This document shows positions 44,766 to 57,485 of a stretch of DNA of 64,000 bases, piece by piece. The position numbers and the translations under genes are program-made. The first letter of the stretch is position 1; each line of letters begins with the position of its first letter. The DNA comes from Notamacropus eugenii (Eukaryota > Chordata > Mammalia > Diprotodontia > Macropodidae): the NCBI RefSeq assembly GCF_028372415.1, contig NC_092878.1, positions 71,918,704 to 71,982,703 on the forward strand. Direction: 5' to 3'. Below the pieces are notes generated by a model. That model saw only the letters and a list, made by a program, of their open reading frames with translations, was not told where the DNA came from and searched no databases.

Positions 44766-45929
44766 TGGCATCAATATCTCTGTACTCTAAGTCAAGAAAA
44801 GGGCTTACAAAGAGGAATTCCTGAATGTTAGATATTGATCAAACTCCTATCATAATATAATATAATAGTGCTGTACAGAGCATGCTCAGAAGGAACCCTG
44901 GTCTCAGTGGAAGGAAGGCCAGTAATTGTGGGATAATGCCAGGAGTAATACTTCTAACATTATAGAAATTTAGAATGCCGCAGAGAAAGTGTGCATAGAA
45001 AACGCTGCGTTTTATAGCAGAATTTGGAGAGCTGATTGTGGAGTCTTTGAAGTAAATGGGCTGCTATTCCTGACATTTTTCAGACTCCTCAACACTGCTG
45101 TAGTTAATGAGTCCTGTTACTCATGTATCTGATGAGCCCAGGGATGTAATAAGTCTCTGAAAATTTTGCCAGTCTAACCTTCATCTCCTCATTTTCAGAA
45201 GACTGCAGGTATAATGATTTTTACTGATGCAGTGCTAGGCATTTGGCACTTGGGTTAAATTTTAACTGTTGGATGTTAGTGGCTTAAACATTTTCATTCA
45301 CAACAGGAATGCTGAACAGGGAAGGGAACATCTTCCTAAAAGTTACTCCTTCACCTATTGGGCCATTGTCTCCTTTTGATTCAATCAAGGCTATGGGTAA
45401 CTGAGTTAGTCAGTGATGTGAGTAACTTATACCACTTTCCTTTGCAGTATCAAGATAAATCTAAAGGATTCAATGGCTAGTGTAGTGATGAACATCCTTT
45501 GACCAAAGAGATTGTACAGATTTGGAATTCAGGGCAAGCTGTTCCTCTCTTACCTTCAAACATGGAGCAGGAAGCAACTTTCAGATGCTGTAGTAAAGTA
45601 TGTACTAATCTGCCTCATTGGTGACTAGAGGTGAAAGTTGATTTTCTGTTTTGGAACATAGCTGTTAAGTAAAAGATAGCATCCTTTGCAATAGTAAGGA
45701 AACCAGAGTGAATAAATGGATTCTCAGTTCACAATCATTCAGCTATGCCAGCATATTCCACAACAATTATCCAAATGACTGTAGAAAATCATAATTTTAA
45801 TTTTATGGTTAATAATAACCCATAGGTATAAATGAAGATACCTGTTAAGTGGAAGTTTTTGCTAAATTTTTAAAATATTGTCATAGATATGAAACCAAAT
45901 CATTTCAGTTAAATCAGAAATGTGTTTGT
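44766..45929. other. Unclassified non-coding stretch
   Basis: AT-rich sequence with no gene or clear repeat. Confidence 0.3.
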
Positions 45930-46130
45930 TCTATTTCTACTTTGTGCAAGGTTCTGTGCTAGGGCCTTGGAGATACAAAGACAAAAACCTACAGGAACCT
46001 GATTTTTTTTTTTAGAGTAACAGTATATATAGAGATAAGTAAATACAAAATATTTATGATAAATACATTTCTGAGGAAAGCATATTAGCAGTTGGATGGG
46101 GACATTTGGAAAGGTCTAGATTAGTAGGCA
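45930..46130 (+). mobile_element. 'cctactatgtgccaggcact' ancient repeat
   Basis: Contains 'ctactttgtgcaaggttctg', 'gggccttggagatacaaaga' and 'gataagtaaatacaaaatat'. Confidence 0.5.
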
Positions 46131-46239
46131 ATAACATATGCTTAAACTAGAGATTGGGGGGGAGTATTCATTAAAATTCTTAGCTTCTAAGAAATGTGTT
46201 TGGAAACTGCAGGGTATATAATTCATCTAACTTATAAAG

Positions 46240-46345
46240 ATGCATTGCTCAATCAATCTGTCAGCCAAGACTTATTAAATACATTCCATGTACCAACACC
46301 ATGCTAGGTGAGGGTTTGGTATAGTTTTGAAGAGATTAAAAAACT
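46240..46345 (+). mobile_element. 'cctactatgtgccaggcact' ancient repeat, second copy
   Basis: Contains 'caatcaatctgtcagccaag', 'acttattaaatacattccat' and 'accaacaccatgctaggtga'. Confidence 0.5.
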
Positions 46346-46559
46346 TTCAGGTTACCAAGTAAATTAAAAAAATACACCCTCACACATACAGAGTTTTCAT
46401 TAGTTTTTTCTATACTTCAGTATAATGATATGTCTAACTTTACTCAGCATTTGATAGGCTAAAGATTTATAATGCTAGTGTTATTGGTAATAGGTTTCAG
46501 TGTCTCTTAATACTCTTCCTGGCTTAGAGGCAGAGGCCTACATATTTTGTTTAGGATCC

Positions 46560-46785
46560 ATCCAGGGGCTTTAGTGTAGGTTCAGTGGCTCTGTGTAGCC
46601 TTGAATAGATCTTTCCTCTTGCAACCTCATATCCTCATCTGTAAAATGGGGCTAATGATAACAATAAAAATAATAATACCTATCTTGTAAGGCTTCTGTG
46701 AGGATCAAATGTGATAGCATGTAAAACATTTTGTAAACTTTAAAAAAAACCTATGTAAGTGTTATTATCATCATTACTACTTATT
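46560..46785 (+). mobile_element. CORE-SINE/MIR, plus orientation
   Basis: Contains 'gtaggttcagtggctctgtg', 'catatcctcatctgtaaaat', 'gtaaggcttctgtgaggatc' and the end 'gtaagtgttattatcatcat'. Confidence 0.65.
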
Positions 46786-49219
46786 TCTGGATTGAAATTA
46801 GTTATTACTAAAGTATCCTATTTTATTTGTACTTACATAGAAACTAGTTTCTGTGAAGAGAGCAGCTCTAGGCTGAAGTATTTTTTCTTTCAGCTTGGAA
46901 GATCTGATTCTGAGAGGCACCCTGCTTCAAAGGTGGTTTGCTCTCCAACTTATTCGTATACATGATTCCATCTGCAAGCTAGCATCAAACACACACGTGC
47001 ACATACAGGCATGTACTCATCTCTTGGGTATTAACAGCCTCCAGAATGTACTGGATGTGGATTAAAGACCTATAACATTATCTAACAATGCTTATTTATG
47101 GAGACATTTATCATCTTGATGGTATGATTTCAATTCTAGAAAATTTGTTTTACTCCTGAGGTTAAAAAAATGTTTTTCTTTTTATTGGGAGAGAAGGAAG
47201 CTAATGTTATAAAGTTAGCATTTTACTTCGAATACCATGGTGAAGCCAAATCCTCCCTTAGAAGACACGAAGGAGTTAGAATTTCTCTAGTCTTGGTCTT
47301 GCAGACAGAACTGAAAGAACCAGTTTATTAAAATTCACCTAGATTTCCAACAGGCTCCAGAGGTGAGCCTTAAAACTATCCTCAAAGAGGCTGATTGGGG
47401 AGATGAAAATTGGAATAGGACAGTTTGATGCAAGTCACTTTTAAAGGCTAGGTGAACATTCTAGCCATTAAAATGGAATGGTTCTCCAGAGTTCCAGGAC
47501 TATGGTCCTGGTAGATTTCCATTATTTAATACTGCTTCTGGAGAAACCCTACAATTAATCAGTTTATGGTTGAATGGGTGTCTTTATTCAGTTCTAGAAA
47601 TAGGAACATTTTGAATCAACCTAAGATCTATGTGAAATATGTGAGCAACTCTTAAAATTAAATCAAGTATTCTAAGGAGAGCAGAAATAATAAATAAGTC
47701 TTGCTTACATGTATACATACAGGTATAATGGATTCTGGAAACAAGACATCAGCTTCATAAACATCATTCAACATTTGGTTAGCACCGACTGGCATTATAG
47801 AGTTGCTCAGAAAGTAAGTTTCCAAGGTTAATTGCTATTACCATGTGTCTAACACAATCATTTTGTTAGCAGCACAATATTTTTTCGTGTATGTGTGGAA
47901 ACGGTAGAGTAAATCATTTGCAATCACCGCTGGCTTTACTGCACCTATAATTGAAAAGAGGTTCTCTCTGTTGTACTCATAATTTAAATAGGGATTTCTC
48001 CTAAACACAATTCTCAGATTTCTTTTCTTTTCTTTTTTTTAATCAGAAAACTCATTTACCCAAATCAGTAGCAAAAGAGATATCAGAAAAGGCATATATA
48101 GAAGAAAACACACACACGTACACATGTGTGCATGTATGTGTGTGTATGTGTAACACACAATACAGAGTTAACGAGTTGTCCTACTAAAAGTAAGGTAACT
48201 TGGTTCAATCAAGAAATGATCCTGGATCTCACCCAAGGGGAACACTCCCCCAAATCTCTGGAATATAGAGGTGAGAATAAGGAGGTGAATGAGACAGCTA
48301 GGTCTTCTCATGTTTTTTCCAGACTCTTTTCCTTTAGCAATCTGAAGTAGGGCTTCCCTCTTCCATCTTCTCTCTGGATGTAGACTGGATCTATTGTTTT
48401 AGCTTAGTGAAAGATCAGATAGGGCCCCTGTTGCTCCTTATAGATGTTTGTATTCCTATAATGAGGGCTGACTCTATGGGGATAGGAAACAGCCTAGTCC
48501 ATGGCCAGCCTATATTCGATGTCTTTCCAATTTATCAGGGCATGAGGCAATTCTGTTAACTGGTATGGCCTTCCAAAAATTCAGTCCCACATTCCTGCTA
48601 CAATAAGGCATCTTTACTTAAATCTTCAGGTGCTCTAGATTGTATCTTCTTGTAGTTTCCAAAAAAAAAGATGCTTCTCTGCTGCTATTTTAGCAGAACT
48701 TCTCAGTTGACCCCACTTAGCACTTCCGTATTGGTTTGGTTTATGAAGTATTAATTCTTTATTTCAGAAAGATTGTAGTTGGCTTATCAAAGTGGTGGGT
48801 AAGAGGCAGCCAGTGAACCTAGAGGAGCCTGGACTCAGCATTGGTTGACCACTAAGGAAGGACTCCTTTCTGGTCAGCACTTTCTTCTATACCTGTCTTG
48901 GAGGAGGTCAAACTTCCTTGCTCATTAGCTGGATCAGCTGTGGCATCTACTGAGCTTCAGATTTGGCCCACCTGACAGATCTAGGGAGTTCTGGTGCTTG
49001 AAGGAATCCGAGAGGAGGAAATGAGGATGGAGAATATATTCCAGGCATAGCCACAGCCATTGAAAATGCTGATGAGGAGATATAGCATCTTCTTTAAGGA
49101 TCAGAAAAGAAGCAGGTCATTGGATCATAGAGTATGTGGAGGAGATTCTCAGATTTCTTTTTCTAAGCATGTAATAGGTCTCACTGCCATCTACAAATGT
49201 ACTAACAGATTAATTGACC
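46786..49219. other. Unclassified stretch with a CA/TG tract
   Basis: No gene is recognised. A mixed CA/TG tract lies at 48,108-48,152. The block 47,790-47,960 has unique, CpG-bearing texture (see findings). The frames at 48,126 and 49,060 are not recognised. Confidence 0.28.
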
Positions 49220-49470
49220 TAATGAAAAGCCTTTGTCATTCTCCTTACCTACTCAAAAATATTTTATGACTCTCTTGCTTAATGTATAGAGTTGTTTCAA
49301 CCTTGTATTCAAAATTCAATCCTTTTACACATGAACTATTCATACATGATATCCTTTGAACATACTGCAGGTTTTCCTTGCCCTGTCTTTTCTTCATACT
49401 GCTCCCTGTGCTTAGGACATGTCACCCATCCTCACTGACAACTGAGCTGATTGCTAGATTTTCAGTATTA
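49220..49470 (+). mobile_element. L2 LINE fragment
   Basis: Diverged words in L2 order: 'ctccttacctactcaaaaat', 'ccttgccctgtcttttcttc' and 'gacatgtcacccatcctcac'. Confidence 0.4.
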
Positions 49471-49699
49471 CCACCTCAGAAATTGGCAAATGTGTCAAAT
49501 CAGGCCTTGATTTTATTATTCTGTTTACTGCCCAGATTTAGTGATGGAAAAAAAAAATGTTAATAATGTATATTCAACTTATAAATGTGTCCTGTCTACA
49601 TTTAAAGAGCCTGCTGTTAAACATTTACCAGCAAAACCCTGTTATAAGGCCCAAGGCCCTCCTTCATAAATTTTCCCCTTTCTTTCCCAAATGGTCATT

Positions 49700-49860
49700 T
49701 TTCTGTATGCTCATACTTGTTTACTTTCTATGGGATAATAGTTTCTCTATATGTCTTATTTTCTCTACTAGATTATAAACTTATTGAAGGCTAGCACTGT
49801 ACTGTATTTATCTTATTTTCTCCAGTATCCAAATCAGTTGTACATACTCTGTATACTTCA
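49700..49860 (+). mobile_element. L2 LINE 3' terminus
   Basis: Contains 'ctctactagattataaactt' and 'attgaaggctagcactgtac' with 'ctccagtatccaaatcag'. Confidence 0.55.
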
Positions 49861-50001
49861 TGTCATTAGTGTGAGGGACTCCCTTCACTGATACAGATCT
49901 GAAACTCATTTATGAGGGCCTCCAACAGCACTAAGAGGTTAAGGAATTGGATTTTTGTATGTATTAGAGGCAGGGTTAGAATCCAGATTTTATTTACCTT
50001 G

Positions 50002-50072
50002 GGATTATAGAATTATAGCTTTAGAGCTGATATGGACCTTAGGGACCACTGAGTCTAACCCCCTCATCTTAG
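50002..50072 (-). mobile_element. MIR-type SINE, left half (split)
   Basis: Ends 'gagtctaaccccctcatctt', exactly where a MIR read in reverse would continue with 'acagatgaggaaactgagg'. That continuation appears after the inserted SINE at 50,345. Confidence 0.65.
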
Positions 50073-50074
50073 AT

Positions 50075-50340
50075 AAAGCACAGTGGATAAAGTACTGAAT
50101 ATAGAACCTGGAAGACCTGATTCAAATCTTGCCTCAAAACACTATCTGTGTGATCCTGAATAAATCATTTAACACCCTGTGCCTCAGTTTCTACAGTTTT
50201 AAAATGGGAATAGTCATAGCACCTGCCTCACAGGCTTGTTGTATGGTCCAAATAAGATAATATGTAAAGTACCTGGTAAACCTTAAAGTGCTAATAACTC
50301 TTATTATTATATCATATTTCATCATATTACATCATATTAT
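50075..50340 (+). mobile_element. CORE-SINE inserted into an older MIR
   Basis: Head 'gcacagtggataaagtactg', core 'gtgcctcagtttctacagtt', then 'cctgcctcacaggcttgttg' and end 'taataactcttattattata'. The tail runs into three 'atcatatt' units. Confidence 0.75.
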
Positions 50341-50344
50341 CATT

Positions 50345-50482
50345 GCAGAAACTGAGGCACAGAGATCTAGAGGGACTTGCTTAGGGTCATTTTTCTGATA
50401 GCAGAAATTTGAACTGAGATTTGAATTGATGTCTACTCATTCTAAGTCTAGTGCCGTATCCACTGCACCACAGTCACTTTCT
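50345..50482 (-). mobile_element. MIR-type SINE, right half (split)
   Basis: Resumes 'gcagaaactgaggcacagag', continues 'atttgaactgagatttgaat' and ends 'gccgtatccactgcaccaca'. Confidence 0.7.
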
Positions 50483-51202
50483 TATTATGTGCTTAATAAA
50501 TCTTGAGTAGTTTGCTAATTGCTACTCTGCCTTCATTCTTGATGGTTGGCACATATATATGTGATACCTGTTGCCTTCTAAAAACATAACTGACTCATAA
50601 CATTGAACAAATTGGTGATCAAATTATGCAGTAGAAACATACTTTTTGCTTTAAAATAAAATCATATATAGCTTGCACTTGAGGAGCAACATGACAAAGA
50701 GTGAAGCCATTTATGCCAAGGATATGATCCTGGTAAGAGGGTGTAGTGAAAGATAACCTATAAATAGCTCTCTTCTCTCCATCTCAGATAATTCCTGGGT
50801 TCCCAAGTGCAGAGAACTCAGGAAAGCTGGAAGAGGAAAAAGGAATGACCTTGCCACAATATAATTCTTATAGGAAAAAAAAAAATTTCCTTCTTGAACC
50901 TTCACTCCCAGTCCCTTCCATATCTCATAATAAATGCCCCTGTCCAGGGTGTTTCTGTGATCCTGTGACTGTTTCAGGTTTAGAAACTAACTTTTTGAGT
51001 AAACTCATTAGCATCTTTTGGGAGACTTCCTTTTTACCAAGGTGAATAGAGGCCCTTATCCTGGCTCCCTTTATCACTAGAGTGATGCAAGCAGCTCTGT
51101 TGCCTTGCTGATTTTTGGAGTTTGGAGAATTGACATTTGGTCTTAATCCCTTAGGGTGTATGAGGGTGGGGGTAGGTGTGGACTAAGTATCCTGGATGAG
51201 GT
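50483..51202. other. Unclassified non-coding stretch
   Basis: No gene or repeat family is recognised. A 12-base A run lies near 50,875. Confidence 0.3.
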
Positions 51203-51310
51203 TTGTTGTTCAATCATTTCAGCCATGGCTGACTCTTTGTGACCCCTTTAGGGGTTTTCTTGGCATAGATACTGGAGTGGTTTGCTATTTCATTCTCCAA
51301 CTCTGGGTGA
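51203..51310 (-). mobile_element. Marsupial CORE-SINE tail, minus orientation, truncated
   Basis: Reads 'ttgttgttcaatcatttcag', 'gactctttgtgaccccttta' and 'ggcatagatactggagtggt', the reverse of the long marsupial SINE tail. The core and head are absent. Confidence 0.75.
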
Positions 51311-51639
51311 AGTTAGAGGCTTATGAATCAGAGCAGGCCAGAGGAACAATAAGGAAGAAAGGACATGGCTGTAGAAGAAATATGGAGCACATGGAAGGGA
51401 ACAAGGAAGTCAGACCTAGGTAGAATTAGCTAATTCAGCACAGGAGGAACGGGGTGGCCAGTAGAATTGAGAAGGAATCAAATGCAAAACATTCTTGGAC
51501 CATCCTACTCCATGTATTATCCTTATTCTCTGAAGAAAACAAACTTTGTCCAACCCTGGATGTCCGAGAGAAAAGAAAACAGGCCACAGTTCTCTGGGGA
51601 AGGGACACTGGGCCTTCTGAAGGAAAAGTAATTGGGTAG

Positions 51640-52525
51640 TAAGCACATTATAACAAAGATGTCATGGAAAAATCTGCAGAGTGTTTAGGAGAGAGAAAAA
51701 CCAACGGGAGAAATGAGCAACTATCTATAAAATTCTGTGTCTACATCTGCTTTAAAGAGCCATGTCAATGCATATATACTTTATAAGAAAATAGAGCCAG
51801 AATGCTTCGAAGGAAGATGAAGACAGCACAACATAGTCTGAAAAAGGCCCCCTTAAACATTAGTGGAGTAAAACTCCAAGAACCTTCAGAAAGTTTCAGA
51901 AGATCAATCAAAGATTTAAGTAAAAACAGTTTAAAAAATACAGGAAGAAATTAGAGTTGTTAAGGAAGAAAACAGCAAGTATAAGCAGATATGGGGGAAT
52001 TTAGGCTGAAGGACAGATACCCCAATGGTAGATTCCTTGAAAAAGTGGACAATGGAAATAGAATGCAAAAATCAGTGGTGGAAGGAAAAATAACAGAACA
52101 AAGTTAAAATCAAGCTTGGAAAGGCCTATGAGTGTTGAACTTGAAGATAGAATACAAAGAGATGATCTAAGGCATTATAAAAAAGAAATCCCAAGTAGCC
52201 ATATCCTATAGAATCACATAGAAAAATGGCCCAGGAATATTGGAAGAAGGCTAAGTAGAGATTCGGATAGAATATTCCCTAGAACCCGAGAAACTCCAAG
52301 TTTAACTTATAAAGAACCATCTTAGTAATTTCAAAATTCCATTACCAAAGAAAAAATACATAGCCAGCAAGGAAATAGACACTTCCAATTCTAAGATTCA
52401 ATTAAAATAGCAATTCTTTGGTTATGAGAGATCCAAGGGAAAATTAGAACATAATATTATGAGCAACAAAGATGATTCATTCCAAAATAACATCCTGCAA
52501 AACTGAATTTTTTAAAAAGGATTCA
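51640..52525 (+). mobile_element. LINE-1 ORF1-region remnant
   Basis: A-rich plus strand with words in marsupial L1 ORF1 order: 'ttgaagatagaatacaaaga', 'gatgatctaaggcattataa', 'aatattggaagaaggctaag' and 'catcctgcaaaactgaattt'. The last corresponds to the conserved C-terminal stretch of the ORF1 RNA-binding protein. Frames are broken throughout. Confidence 0.55.
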
Positions 52526-52669
52526 TTAAGAGAAGACTTTGAATCATTCCTTTAACATAATAAACCCATAGGTGAGTATTGTTTGAAAAATGTAAACTGA
52601 CCACACTATCAGGAAGTTAAATCCTGCCAGATAATAATGAAAGTCTGGAAAATAAAATGTTTGTTTTCA

Positions 52670-53060
52670 TGTGGCTAGGGCTAGAGAAGGACATGCATGT
52701 GAGGTAAGGGAGTCATTGGTTATTTCATTTTATAAAACTATACAAACAGACCTACATAGAGTAATTCACACAAGATGGGGTCTTACCAAGTCTGGAAATC
52801 CATTGGGGGCTTCTCACAATGTTCCTCTACATGATTTATATTACATATCCTTAAACTAAGCCTGTCTGGATGCGGTTGTTTTAGTTATTGGGGATGGCTG
52901 CATATTTTGTGGTTTGGGTTGTTCTAGGGAACTTTTCTAGAGTGCTTACCTATGTAAATTTAATGCCAACAGGAGATGGTTATATAATGGGGTCACGCTG
53001 CAGACCTTTCCAACAGTAACCCTCTGTAGCTGCTCCCTACTCAGTCCACCTTTTGACCAG
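52670..53060 (+). repeat. Unnamed repeat, copy A
   Basis: Shares ordered words with 58,190-58,560: 'accaagtctggaaatc' versus 'actaagtctgaaagtc', 'tggatgcggttgttttagtt' versus 'tagatgcagcctttatagtt', and 'gtgcttacctatgtaaattt' versus 'gagcttatctaaataaattt'. Both copies have the same orientation. It could be a diverged LTR or part of an L1-associated unit. No protein frame. Confidence 0.45.
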
Positions 53061-53489
53061 AGATTAGCATTCATTGTTAATCTCAAATTAGTATCTTTTA
53101 TTGAAAAGGCACTGGGGTATTGAAGTGGTACATATTGGCCTCCAGAAATGCAATTCCTTCTGCTACTTTGCTAATTCAAATCCCCCTCCAAACTAACTCT
53201 TGTGTTGTCACCAGACTTAGTGGCACAAGTACTCTATCAGGTCTACCATATCATTTTGAGAATAATATCACTAAATATAACATGTAATATATATAATAAT
53301 ATAACTAATATCTGATTGTTAGAGCACTATAAGGTGAAAGTTAAGGAAAACTGTGGTTTTGGGGGGAATGTCATCGTCACACCAATGGTTATATCAAATT
53401 CTTCTTGGGTTTTGTTAATTAGTTCACCCTGGGAAGTAGAGAGCTGTAAAATGATCTGGTATACCTGTGAGTTTTGCTATAAGTGAAAG

Positions 53490-53605
53490 AATGGATGAAT
53501 GAATAAATGAATTAATAAAATAATTATTAAGCATTCACTACATGCAAAGCACTGTGCTGAGCACCATAGAACGTGCTTTGAGAGTTCACATTCTAACAGA
53601 GACAA
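53490..53605 (+). mobile_element. 'cctactatgtgccaggcact' ancient repeat fragment
   Basis: Contains 'attaagcattcactacatgc', 'aaagcactgtgctgagcacc' and 'gagttcacattctaacagag'. Confidence 0.55.
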
Positions 53606-53779
53606 CACATCTGGAAGGTTTCAGCTGTAAGTCAGATGGAAAGGTCCTGTGATTCTTAGAGCATTGTTGCAAAGTTTATGGTAATGGTTTTTCTTTCATG
53701 CTATTTCCCCTAATAAAACTGTATCAGTTTCTGATGTTGAACAATTTAACAGTCCTTAACCAGGGACTTGGGTGGCAAA

Positions 53780-53833
53780 AAGGTTCTATGCCAATTTGAC
53801 TTATTTAAGGTTCTATGCCAATTTGACTGATTT
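53780..53833. repeat. 27-bp tandem duplication
   Basis: Two adjacent 27-bp units beginning 'aaggttctatgccaatttga' differ at one position (cttattt versus ctgattt). Confidence 0.92.
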
Positions 53834-55959
53834 TTTTTCACAAAAACAATTTTCTCTTCCTAAATTACAACATTTGTGGACTTGCGTTGGCATAGCGATC
53901 ATATGAGAGATTCATCACAAAGTACTTAGATGTCTTCTTCAATAGTCAGAGGAATTAACTGTGAAAGAGAGAGGGAAACACTGTTAATAATAGCCCCAAA
54001 TTGTTCTGTTACCTGTAGGTTTGAATGTTTACCAATTGACTTTTCATGTGTACTATGTCAAAACTTCCTCTGCTCTGCTTAATTTTGGGTAAAAGTCTGA
54101 AATTTTGGAGAAAATCATTTGATGGAGTATTTTTCCATTATTCAGGCCTGTTTGATCCATGGTCTAACAGGTGGAAATTTTTCTTTTTCCAAGGGAAGAA
54201 GCAGTATAATGGGGAATGGATCTCACCACTTTTTGGCAGAATTGTTTTTCTTACTTTCCCAGAAAATTACATCCACCAGGAACTCATTTAAAATTTTAAT
54301 GTGCTACTCAGAGCACTGCAGTAGGTGGCCCTCTGGCATTTTCCCTGTGCATGTTGGGTTGCTGATTTCATCAGCTTGAACCCCTTTACCAGGATCAACG
54401 TGAGGTCATGAGCAATAAGCAAGATATATTTATAGGTCCAGGTGGTTCTGCTTCATGCAGCAAGGTCTACAGCTTACAATTAAGACAGGGTTCGAGTATT
54501 TTCAAGTTAAGTTGACTATTAGCATGTATTGGAAGTGGTTTTCAGTTTTAGCACAATACATGGCAGCTGTAAATAGGTTATAATAGGAGGGTTTGTATTT
54601 TTAGGAGACAAATCGACATGGTACAAAACCAATACTAAACTGAGAGAGATATGGAAATTTGTTACAGGCCTAGTACAGAGAGTAGATAACAAGAATGTAG
54701 AAGGCTTATCACTCCAAAATGGGGAGTTTAAACACATAGTTATTCTCTTCTAGTCATGTCTCTCATTTGATCTTTGTTTCTATATGAGAAAGATACCTAG
54801 ATAAGTATGTTCTTTCAAAGAAAATCATTTACAAAGGTGTATTAATCTCAAAGATATAACAAAAATAAACATAAATGTTTCCCTCTACACTACTTCAGTG
54901 GGGAAAATGAGAGAGGAAGATTACGTTCATAGCTTTATCTCAGCTACTACATAACATTAGTCCCACCAAGTTTACATTCAAAACTTCTTCTTGGTTGGAG
55001 TCTCCCCAGGACATCACTACTGGTCTGGTCTCAACATCTAGTCTGTATTCTTAGACTTTTAGATCTCCATGGCTTGTTGTTCCTGGCCAAATCAGAAACT
55101 TCACTCCCTCTAACTGGAACTGAAAAGAATGACCAGAAAGGACATTTTATGGGGGAGGGAGGGTGGCATGTGGTCCAAAGGGAGAATGAATGGGGAAGAA
55201 AGTGACCCTCAGGTCACTTCATCTTATTACATGTAGTCCTTCGCCCTCAGACATGAGTGCCAGGTATATGCTTATTAGTAGTGACAATGTAAAGTATTTC
55301 AAGCAAAGAAATATCAGCACTTACACAAGTATGAAAATCTCACCGCATTGTACCAAGTTCAGTGTTCTCATCCCTCTCATGGTACTCTTTCCATATTGGG
55401 TTTCTGGAAAGGATGGTTTGGTAAGAGAGGAAAGAAAAGGTCATTCTTTGAAAGGTATTTTGATTTTATATATCCCTGTGGCTTAAATGTATAATAGTTG
55501 CCAGTATAGAAACATATTATAGAGTTCTGTCAAGATGATCTATAGGAGGGAGGATGGTACTTTGTTTTTATAACTGGGGGAAAAAAGTTGACTCATCTTA
55601 TGCTGTCACTAGAGTGTGTAGCTATTGGCTGTGTTGAAAAAACTTTGTGTTCACACAGAAATCCTTTTTGCAATTAAAATTCAGACTCCCCAGGGCCTCT
55701 TCTACCTTTGTACCAAAACTAAATTAGTTCTGATAAACCAGTGTATACAGCATCTATGAAATTATGCATAAAATCACTAAAGTCTATCTTCCATGGTAGT
55801 GGTCTCATGGTGGTGGTGGCAATAGGTAAGATTACTTCAATAGGATTCTTACTTGGATTCATAGATGTAGCTCCTAATATAGTAACCACAGAAGAAAAAA
55901 CCTTTAAGTAATCAGGAAATAGAAAAATGTTTCAATTCAGGCAAGGTATCATATAAAAT
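53834..55959. other. Unclassified non-coding stretch
   Basis: No gene is recognised. The segment 53,865-54,010 is complex and CpG-bearing ('cttgcgttggcatagcgatc'). The segment 54,360-55,260 has no identified family. Frames at 54,046-54,379 and 55,190-55,486 match nothing known. Confidence 0.28.
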
Positions 55960-56195
55960 GGGCAGCTAGGTAGTATAGTAAATAGAGTGCCGGGCCTGGA
56001 GTCAGCAAGACCTTAGTTCAAATGAATCCTCAGATAACTTACTAGCTGAGTGACCTTGGGCAAGTCACTTAATTCTGTTTGCCTCAGCTTCCTCATCTAT
56101 AAAATAAATTGGAGAAGGAAATGGAAAACCACTTTAATATCTTTGCCAAGAAAATCCCAAAGGATTCCTAACTGAAATGACTGTAATGAATGAGA
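55960..56195 (+). mobile_element. Marsupial CORE-SINE with long tail, full length
   Basis: Head 'gggcagctaggtagtatagt', then 'gggcctggagtcagcaagac', 'ttgggcaagtcacttaattc' and tail 'aatatctttgccaagaaaat' with 'ctgaaatgactgtaatgaat'. Confidence 0.85.
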
Positions 56196-57249
56196 TCATA
56201 TAAAATATAGGCCAGTATTAAGTAAAATGAAAATTAACTCAAACACCTAGTTGCATGACGTGGTTGACTTAAAACAACTTCTAATAATAACTCATATAAT
56301 ATCACAGTTTTGCTTTGAGAGAGGGTAAGCACAATAAAATACCTTCACCATTCTAAGGGCTCCAACTTCATAACAGTGATATATTTCTAAGACAATAATG
56401 TGTTTCCATCACATAGAAGGTAAGACATTACAGTCAGTAAAAGATTTAAGGATAAACTCCTATATCTAATGACTTCCATTCCTGTACACTTATAATATTG
56501 GGAGGGACAGAGATATACATAGAGACAGATAAGGTACATATGTGGGGAGCAGAATAAATACAGAATGTGCTTAAGAAAATGTGCTCCAGATGCTAAAATA
56601 TCTGAATTTTTCAAAATATCAATTCCATCCAGGGAAACATGGAACTAAATTCAGAATATCATTTAGTCACATAAAAGTTTATCTTGTTTTCATTATAATT
56701 CACAATAAACCCATCAAGTTTTTTTTTTCCATTAAAAATTTTGCCTCCCCCCATTTTTTGTGGTATCATAAATATAACTGTTACAGAGAAATAGAAACAA
56801 ATCTCAGTAACAATAGAGAGTAGATCTTGTTGATTTTTCTTTGTTGCCTTCTCTCCCTCTTTGAAATGCTGAAATCAAAAGGAAAAAAAAAAATCTCAAA
56901 ATGGAATCCATTTTCAACTAAGTAGGAGAAAGTTCATTACTGGAAAACTCCCATTTCTTTATAAATTGATTCTGATTTTATTTTATTTTTTAAAAAAACC
57001 TAGAAAAAATAAGTGCCATCATTCACTCATTCATACAATAAAACAAAAACATCATCACCAACCACAGAAAAGGTTAAAATGACAGCTGAATTTCCTGGGA
57101 TTCATTCTGTCTTAGAACTTTCTCTACTTATTAGGAAGGAAGAGCCAGAAAGGTAGTCCTCCTCTTTCATCCCATGTTCCTAGCACCAAATTTGAAGGGT
57201 TTTTGTGAAGGAAAAAAAAAATCTGTCTTTGAGAGATTGAAGCTCTGTT
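56196..57249. other. Unclassified AT-rich stretch
   Basis: No gene. Short A and T homopolymers occur near 56,720, 56,880 and 57,210. Confidence 0.3.
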
Positions 57250-57485
57250 TTTGTTATTGTGGTTTGGTTGATTAGTCATGTCCAATTCTTCATGACCCTG
57301 TTTGAGGTTTTCTGGGCAAAGATACTGGAATGGTTTGCCATTTCCTTCTACAGTTCATTTTACAGATGAGGAAACTGAAGTAAACAGGGTTAAATGAATT
57401 GCCCAGAATCACACAGTAAGTATCTGCAAGCAGATTTGAATTCAGGTCCTTCTGACTCCAGGTCTGACCTCTATTTACAGTAACT
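57250..57485 (-). mobile_element. Marsupial CORE-SINE with long tail, minus orientation
   Basis: Contains 'ttagtcatgtccaattcttc', 'aaagatactggaatggtttg', 'gatgaggaaactgaagtaaa' and 'gatttgaattcaggtccttc'. The head end is degraded. Confidence 0.8.
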
